From Ehretia macrophylla (taxonomy: Eukaryota > Streptophyta > Magnoliopsida > Boraginales > Ehretiaceae): a stretch of DNA of 64,000 bases. A model generated the notes under the pieces. That model was not told the DNA's origin. It saw only the letters and a program-made list of their open reading frames with translations, and ran no database searches. Each line of letters opens with the position of its first letter. Within the stretch, counting starts at the first letter, position 1. The DNA lies in NCBI GenBank assembly GCA_037974665.1, contig CM075773.1:27931853-27995852 (forward strand), given 5' to 3'. This document shows, one piece after another, positions 56,761 to 64,000 of the stretch. The position numbers and the translations under genes are program-made.

Positions 56761-59252
56761 TGTAACGCCCCGATCCCTCACGAGACCGGAGGCTCTAATA
56801 ACCATGCTATTCTCAACCCAATACCAAACCCGGTCACAAAATTTTAGGGGAAAAACGGACAGAGTTTCCCCTGTACTATGGACATTCTGAAAACCTGTAA
56901 ATTCTCAAATAAGGTAACTACAAGATAAACAAACTTTTCATGGCTAAATATTTAAAGATTCAAGGCCATCCGAGCCTTGAAGCAAACAACAGTTCCAAAA
57001 CCACACAAGCATGCAAGTAACTTGTCTATAATATAGTCTAATAATAATGCCATTCTAGGATAACATTAAAACATACTTAGAGATAAAACATTCTACACTA
57101 AGCCATTCACTCCCAAGCATGCAAAGCAACTAGAAATAGAAATATAAGTTATTACAAGCCGTAGAATTACCACTGCTACTACATTATCAGACTTCCAGCT
57201 TACATATTACTAAAATACATACATGAGCTTTAAGGCCCCAAAATAGATTATACATAGGACAACAAATTCTTCACATAGCAACCAGAAAGCACATCCACCT
57301 CAGACAAATATCACACAGCAGCTAAGGCAACTCCACAAACTATGCCACCTGAAACATGTTAGCGAGGTGTGAGCAACCACTGTTGCCCAGTGAGGGATAT
57401 AGTCCCGGGGCGTGCAATGCAACAGATAATACAGTTATACAACAATATCACTTAGACAATTTAAGAAGAAATGATAACATAAGTAACCACACATTTAAAA
57501 GGATACATTTCACACAATCCCCTATACATCAATCTTCACTGGTCTTCATTCACGATCCACGAACCACGAGCACGATCACGATAAGTCGACATAATCCCCA
57601 AACACTCCAGTGGGTGTACTCCGGATGTACCTCGAATCCTACGACCCAACATCCCCTGGCAATCTTCGGACCAGGCGAATGAAGGAATAGGGCACGGAGT
57701 TTGAATATCCACCGGCAAGCCCTCTGCCGCCCAGCCGATATTCAACACATCCGCCCCTGACACTATGGTTGCGCAACCACTATGCAATGCACTTAACGAT
57801 GGCAAGTTAATAGCAATAATATAAGCATTAACACATATGAGGATCAACAAAGTAGGTTGACCTCGATGCAATCAGAATAGAACAATTATATAAGCAAATA
57901 TGCAGTTTTGCAAAGAGACATTACAAAATAACCATAGAATTATACCAAAAGCTCCAAATCAACTTAATATCACATATAAACACTCAAGAAGTCATGCCGT
58001 GAGTTTAGAAGTGTGAGACAACCGAAATTGCACTTAAACCCCTTTATTTTACAAACTATTTCTCTTCCAAACCAAAGTTAATGATTTCATTTTCAAAGGA
58101 AACTCTCCCAACCTTCTAACTAACCCTCAAGGTACCCTCTCAACCCTTTAATTCATTCAAATGGCTGCGATTACCCCGAAAGCCCCAAATTCCCTCTTAT
58201 GGCTTTAAACTACACATACAATGTCCGGGCTTCAAACAAAGGATATCAAGGCTTCTATAGCACCTAGGTAGCCTAAGGATACTAGAATTGAAGCCCGAAT
58301 TCACCCGGATTCGCATTAACCCCGAAAGCCCCAAATTAAAGTAGACTATTTTACATTTTTAGCGATTTAAGGACAATGCAAGTGCACGGGGCTATTAGGT
58401 TACCTTCACTAGCACCTAAGGCATCTATTAGAAGCATTGAATCAAGCTAATTCGAGCAATTACGCGAAACCCTAGAAAAACGTCACTATTCACCCAAAAT
58501 TTCAAATTAACGATTCTAACCGTTTAAAAAGCGAAACAACGGCTCAAATGTGTTCTCTAGCATTCATATAGATGGTATATTAGCATAGATAACTCATACA
58601 ATAGCATTTGATCACATTTTCAACAAATCAAGAAAATGACAACTATTTAGAAATGCGAAAATAAGCCGTGAAAACCCTCACCAATGCGCGTAAGAGCTCT
58701 CGGGAGACTTGTAAACACTCTAAACTATGTGCTCCTAGCTTGGCTTGGCTTGAATTGAAGATTTGATGGCAAAAATCTCCTCCTTCCTCTCCTTTCTTGC
58801 TGTCGGGTTTCCTGCCCATTTTTCAGCTTTTTCTTCTTCTTTTTTTTTTTGTTATGAGTTATAGTGTGTTATGTTGGGTATAAAAGGGGTGGGATCAAGT
58901 TGAGAGTGTTTAATGTGTACTAAAATGAGTCTAGTTGGCATTAAAACGAGTCTAATGGTGTAATAATTAAGTTAGCTAACTAAAACATAAAGTTTCATAC
59001 GTAACACTATTCACTAGTTTCAACAAATCATTTTCTAAACGGAGGCTCCTATCACTCCTAGCTCGAAAGCACATTTTTCTCACTCCTTTAACAATTAATG
59101 TGATTTAATAAAAATAATAATTCATGGTAATTAAGTAGTTGAAAAACGGAATGAATAGTGATTAAAGAAGACAACAAGCAAAGCACAAAATAAATGCACA
59201 AATAGTGGATGCAATAGTAAGCTAGAAGTACGGTTAAATCTCGGGCGTCACA
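56761..59252 (-). repeat. LTR B (middle, shared)
   Basis: Bordered by a primer site on its left and a polypurine tract on its right, so it serves as 5' LTR for interior 1 and 3' LTR for interior 2. No target duplication borders it. Confidence 0.92.
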
Positions 59253-59269
59253 TCCTCTCCCCCTTAAAC
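59253..59269 (-). other. Polypurine tract, second interior
   Basis: Same 17-bp sequence and position relative to the LTR as at 55674. Confidence 0.88.
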
Positions 59270-60325
59270 AAATTGCGTCCACGCAATTCTTCTTCCAAGA
59301 GAACTTCGCATCAACTGAAAACCAACTTCAATTACTCTTCATCAGTTGTTGAGCAAGAATACCGTATACGAATTCTCGTAAGAACCTATTAAGAAATCCC
59401 AGTAGTACTGTCAGCGAATCCCCAAGTAATAAGGCCAAATAAAGGCTCCAATAGAAATGCTACATAGAAATCCAAATAAGAATCCCGCTGGCACGAACAC
59501 TGTAGAATAATATAATCCCAGCTAAAAGTGGCTAGAAAATACCATTAAAAGATTGGAGCATAAATACTGTAGATAATACCGTATAATAAGGCTGAATAAA
59601 ATTCCAAATACCAAGTCTTCAGAGAAATGCCAATAAGAAAATATCAGAAGAATGCTAAATACGAAAATACCAAAAGAATGCCTTAGAGAACCGTCGTATA
59701 GAAATCCCAAGAGAAGCCATTCATTTCTGACTACTGAGCAGAGAAAATGCCTTGGAAGAAATCCCAATAACTAAGCTCTGCCCACAACACCAACTCCCAA
59801 ATAAAAGGTTGATCAACCGCTTCACGTTCCTACTAATCCACATAACTTGAAAGGCCAGCCACTAATCACCTCTCTTCAGGGGAGGAAGAAGTTTTTCTTA
59901 CCATTCGATGAGCTATGTATGCATGCCAAACAATTGCATATGTATAAACATTCTTTAAACTATTACGCAAACATGTTAATAAAAGAGTTTGTGAAACAGT
60001 GTAATCATCAAAGTCATTCAAGCACGATAATCAAGTCAATCATAATACAACTCAATCAAAGACATTCAAATACACACATTACAAACAACAGTTCAAGCAA
60101 TTAATAATTCACGAGGTCAATTTGATGCATAACTAGCCACTTTACTTCACTTAGCACACATTTAGCACGTAACATATAATTATATCACATAGGTACACAC
60201 ATTCAATACAAGACACACAATCAAATATGCAAGCATACACTTTCAAGACACACACTTAACAAGCACAAACTCAAGGGTTACTACCCGACAGGCCGAGGAC
60301 CCTGTCCCGGCTTAGAGCTAACTAA

Positions 60326-60337
60326 GCTCTGATACCA
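60326..60337 (-). other. Primer binding site, second interior
   Basis: GCTCTGATACCA on plus lies two bases before LTR C, as in the first interior. Confidence 0.92.
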
Positions 60338-60339
60338 CC

Positions 60340-62828
60340 TGTAACGCCCCGATCCCTCACGAGACTGGAGGCTCTAATAACCATGCTATTCTCAACCCAA
60401 TACCAAACCCGGTCACAAAATTTTAGGGGAAAAACGGACAGAGTTTCCCCTGTACTATGGACATTCTGAAAACCTGTAAATTCTCAAATAAGGTAACTAC
60501 AAGGTAAACAAACTTTTCATGGCTAAATATTTAAAGATTCACGGCCATCCGAGCCTTGAAGCAAACAACAGTTCCAAAACCACACAAGCATGCAAGTAAC
60601 TTGTTTATAATATAGTCTAATAACCATGTCATTCTAGGATAACATTAAAACATACTTAGAGATAAAACATTCTACACTAAGCCATTCACTCCCAAGCATG
60701 CAAAGCAACTAGAAATAGAAATATAAGTTATTACAAGCCATAAAATTACCACTGCTACAACATTATCAGACTTCCAGCTTACATATTACTCAAATACATA
60801 CATGAGCTTTAAGGCCCCAAAATAGATTATACATAGGACAACAAATTCTTCACATAGCAACCAGAAAGCACATCCACCTCAGACAAATATCACACAACAG
60901 CTAAGGCAACTCCACCAACTGTGCCACCTGAAACATGTTAACGAGGTATGAGCAACCACTGTTGCCCAGTGAGGGATATAGTCCCGGAGCGTGCAATGCA
61001 ACAGATAATACAGTTATACAACAATATCACTTAGACAATTTAAGAAGCAATGATAACATAAGTAACCACACATTTAAAAGGATACATTTCACACAATCCC
61101 CTATACATCAATCTTCACTGGTCTTCATTCACGATCCACGAACCACGAGTACGATCACGATAAGTGGGCATAATCCCCAAACACTCCAGTGGGTGTACTC
61201 CGGATGTACCCCGAATCCTATGACCCAACATCCCCTGGCAATCTCCGGACCAGGCGAATGAGGGAATAGGGCACGGAGTTTGAATATCTACCGGCAAGCC
61301 CTCTGCCGCCCAGCCGATATTCAACACATCTGCCCTTGACACTATGGTTGCGCAACCACTATGCAATGCACTTAACGATGGCAAGTTAATAGCAATAATA
61401 TAAGCATTAACACATATGAGGATCAACAAAGTAGGTTGACCTCGATGCAATCAGAATAGAACAATTATATAAGCAAATATGCAGTTTTGCAAAGAGACAT
61501 TACAAAATAACCATAGAATTATACCAAAAGCTCCAAATCAACTTAATATCACATATAAACACTCAAGAAGTCATGCCATGGGTTTAGAAGTGTGAGTCAA
61601 CCGAAATTGCACCTAAACCCCTTTATTTTACAAACTATTTCTCTTCCAAACCAAAATTAATGATCTCATTTTCAAAGGAAACTCTCCCAACCTTCTAACT
61701 AACCCTCAAGGTACCCTCTCAACCCTTTAACTCATTCAAATGGCTGCGATTACCCTGAAAGCCCCAAATTCCCTCTTATGGCTTTAAACTACACATACAA
61801 TGTCCGGGCTTCAAACAAAGGATATCAAGGCTTCTATAGCACCTAGGTAGCCTAAGGATACTAAAATTGAAGCCCAAATTCACCCGGATTCGCAATAACC
61901 CCGAAAGCCCCAAATTAAAGTAGACTATTTTACATTTTTAGCGATTTAAGGACAATGCAAGTGCACGGGGCTATTAGGTTTCCTTCACTAGCACCTAAGG
62001 CATCTATTAGAAGCATTGAATCAAGCTAATTCGAGCAATTACGCGAAACCCTAGAAAAATATCACTATTCACCCAAAATTTCAAATTAACGATTCTAACC
62101 GTTTAAAAAGTGAAACAATGGCTCAAATGTGTTCTCTAGCATTCATATAGATGGTATATTAGCATAGATAACTCATACAATAGCATTTGATCACATTTTC
62201 AACAAATCAAGAAAATGACAACTATTTAGAAATGCGAAAATAAGCCGTGAAAACCCTCACCAATGCGCGTAAGAGCTCTCGGGAGACTTGCAAACACCCT
62301 AAACTATGTGCTCCTAGCTTGGCTTGGCTTGAATTGAAGATTTGATGGCAAAAATCTCCTCCTTCCTCTCATTTGTTGCTGTCGGGTTTCCTGCCCATTT
62401 TTTAGCTTTTTTTTCTTTTTTTTTTTTTTATGAGTTATAGTGTGTTATGTTGGGTATAAAAGGGGTGGGGTCAAGTTGAGAGTGTTTAATGTGTACTAAA
62501 ATGAGTCTAGTTGGCATTAAAATGAGTCTAATGGTGTAATAATTAAGTTAGCTAACTAAAACATAAAGTTTCATACGTAACACTATTCACTAGTTTCAAC
62601 AAATCATTTTCTAAACGGAGGCTCCTATCACTCCTAGCTCGAAAGCACATTTTTCTCACTCCTTTAACAATTAATGTGATTTAATAAAAATGATAATTCA
62701 TGGTAATTAAGTAGTTGAAAAACGGAATGAATAGTGATTAAAGAAGACAACAAGCAAAGCACAAAATAAATGCACAAATAGTGGATGCAATAGTAAGCTA
62801 GAAGTACGGTTAAATCTCGGGCGTCACA
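60340..62828 (-). repeat. LTR C (5'-most in element sense)
   Basis: 2489 bp, with the same ends as LTRs A and B, followed by the right TTTAT duplication. The poly-T run near 62405-62428 differs in length and interruptions from those of A and B. Confidence 0.92.
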
Positions 62829-62833
62829 TTTAT

Positions 62834-64000
62834 ACTCCTTCCTTGATACATGTGCATGTTATATAACTGTGAATGACTGTTTATACACATAGATAGTTAG
62901 GATTATGATTTTCAGGGAAGTAAATTTGTGTAGGACGAACGAAAAGACTCGGTTAGAGATTTCTCGCATCTTCACAAGTACTCGATGGATCGTATGTATT
63001 ATTGTATAGGCATATATATAAAATTCGTAGCACATGGATAATGGTTGGGGTAAAATTATCTCATTATCGTTGGAATACACATGCCTGTGATTAAGTTATC
63101 AATTTTATAGCCATAAAGTCCTTGATTCTGTTAAACAGTTCTTCTAATTGTGATTCAAGAATAAATGTTAAAGACATACAACTTTCCTTAGATATAAGAA
63201 TATACTATTGGACATGTGGAGTAGTATATATATATTCATATGCTTATAATGGAAGTTTGACTTAGGAGTTGCTTTTGAATCAAATTCTTATATCTTAAAA
63301 TTGTATAATAGACTATATATATGATTGAATCCTTACTTGATTGGAATTAAGCATCATTGAACCTAATAAGGTGTATATTAACGAGTTTCAAGTTCACTCA
63401 ATGGTAAGATTGTGACCCAGAAATTAAGAGATGAACTCGTGGAAATTGACGATAAGGGTTAGATTATTAAGGCATAAATAGTGTGTTTAAGTAACTTAAT
63501 AATGGATAACCTCAAGACATGTAGGCAACTCTGGAGACTAAGTTTAACAAGGTTGATGCAACTTTAGTATAACAAGGTATATGAATGTCGGAATCAAGGA
63601 ATTCACATAGCTAGAACTTGTGTTTGGAAAACTGCACCTAAAATGTCAGGTCGAATAGAAGTGTAAGGAATTGAATTATACATTAGATGACTAACGTTGC
63701 TAAAGGTCCTAAGTTGGATATCGGTGATATTTAGAATCATGGTATTAATTTGGTGCCTCTTGGATTTAGTTGTGATTATGCAAAGTAAGTCATTCTATAC
63801 ACTCATTATTTTGATACCCTAAAGGATATTAGGAAGCATATATCCCTAAGTATTACCGATGGACCTAATATATAAACCATGGAAATGAGATTAAAGCATT
63901 CGGTTACAAAGTGGAGTCGTTAGGGTATGAATAGTAATCCTAAATAGCTAATAGTAAGTATGCATGATGATTCGTGGTAAAGCCTAGGACCTAAGGTCAA
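62834..64000. other. AT-rich sequence, unassigned
   Basis: No 5S unit, LTR end, primer site or recognisable protein was found on either strand. The only open frame over 60 codons (62859-63080, minus) has no recognisable features. By position it should continue the sequence interrupted by the nested element, that is, the interior of the element beginning at 49298, but no similarity to the chromovirus interior was noticed. Confidence 0.5.

Larger units (their letters stand above)
59253..60339 (-). other. Interior 2 of the tandem element (non-coding)
   Basis: Exactly the same length as interior 1 (1087 bp) and nearly identical to it, with scattered single-base differences and one short changed stretch near 60020 (AAGCACGATAATC against ACGTAGCATAATC). 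Confidence 0.88.
53183..62828 (-). mobile_element. Non-autonomous LTR element in tandem form (three LTRs, two interiors)
   Basis: 9.65 kb arranged as LTR (2491), interior (1087), LTR (2492), interior (1087), LTR (2489). The minus orientation is set by the primer site beside the second and third LTRs and the polypurine tract beside the first and second. The interiors have no gag or pol similarity, so this is a LARD-like or similar non-autonomous element. The LTRs differ from one another at only about 1-2% by eye, so it is younger than the chromovirus at 14690. It is nested inside the leader of the element starting at 49298. Confidence 0.9.

Noticed and set aside
1-64000. CRISPR array or bacterial-type operon
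   Set aside because: The repeats are hundreds of bases long or lie in LTRs, and all coding signatures are of plant retroelements.

Overview
The window is repetitive DNA from a flowering plant. Two things show this: a tandem 5S ribosomal RNA gene array with a plant-type 5S sequence, and long-LTR Ty3/gypsy elements primed by initiator-methionine tRNA and carrying a chromovirus-type polymerase. The species cannot be told from sequence alone. I see no convincing host protein-coding gene. Nearly all short open frames here lie in 5S units or LTRs.

Layout. (1) 1-14689 and 26872-49297: one 5S array, interrupted twice, with every gene on the minus strand. I count 51 gene copies of about 119 nt, one per ~679-bp unit (about 560 bp of spacer): 13 in 1-8463, 5 in 11859-14689 and 33 in 27439-49000. 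Removing the two insertions restores normal unit spacing, so the three blocks were once continuous. (2) 8464-11283: a solo LTR inside 5S copy 13. (3) 14690-26871: a complete-length but broken Ty3/gypsy chromovirus fossil on the plus strand, with LTRs of about 3.7 kb, target duplication GCACC, and gag and pol regions between. (4) 49298-53182: the 5' LTR, primer site and leader of a second element of the same broad family, inserted in a 5S spacer. (5) 53183-62828: nested in that leader, a minus-strand non-autonomous element in the form LTR-internal-LTR-internal-LTR, with target duplication TTTAT only at its outer ends. (6) 62834-64000: AT-rich sequence I cannot assign, possibly the continuation of the element that begins at 49298.

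How the parts relate. The 5S copies have the expected Pol III layout: internal boxes A and C, a C at -1, an ATAAAGG element near -25, and T-runs just past the 3' end. However, no two copies are alike; each differs from the majority at about 4 to 15 positions. This looks like a decaying, poorly homogenised and transposon-invaded 5S locus rather than the main expressed one.

The most informative structure is a higher-order duplication. The 17 units at 26877-38300 are matched in order by 15 units at 38301-48320. The two missing units are explained by two hybrid units formed by unequal crossover. A 120-bp tract identical in two neighbouring units points to local gene conversion. No new protein system was found. 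The interest lies in 5S array evolution, in two insertions within 15 nt of a 5S start site, and in the three-LTR tandem element.
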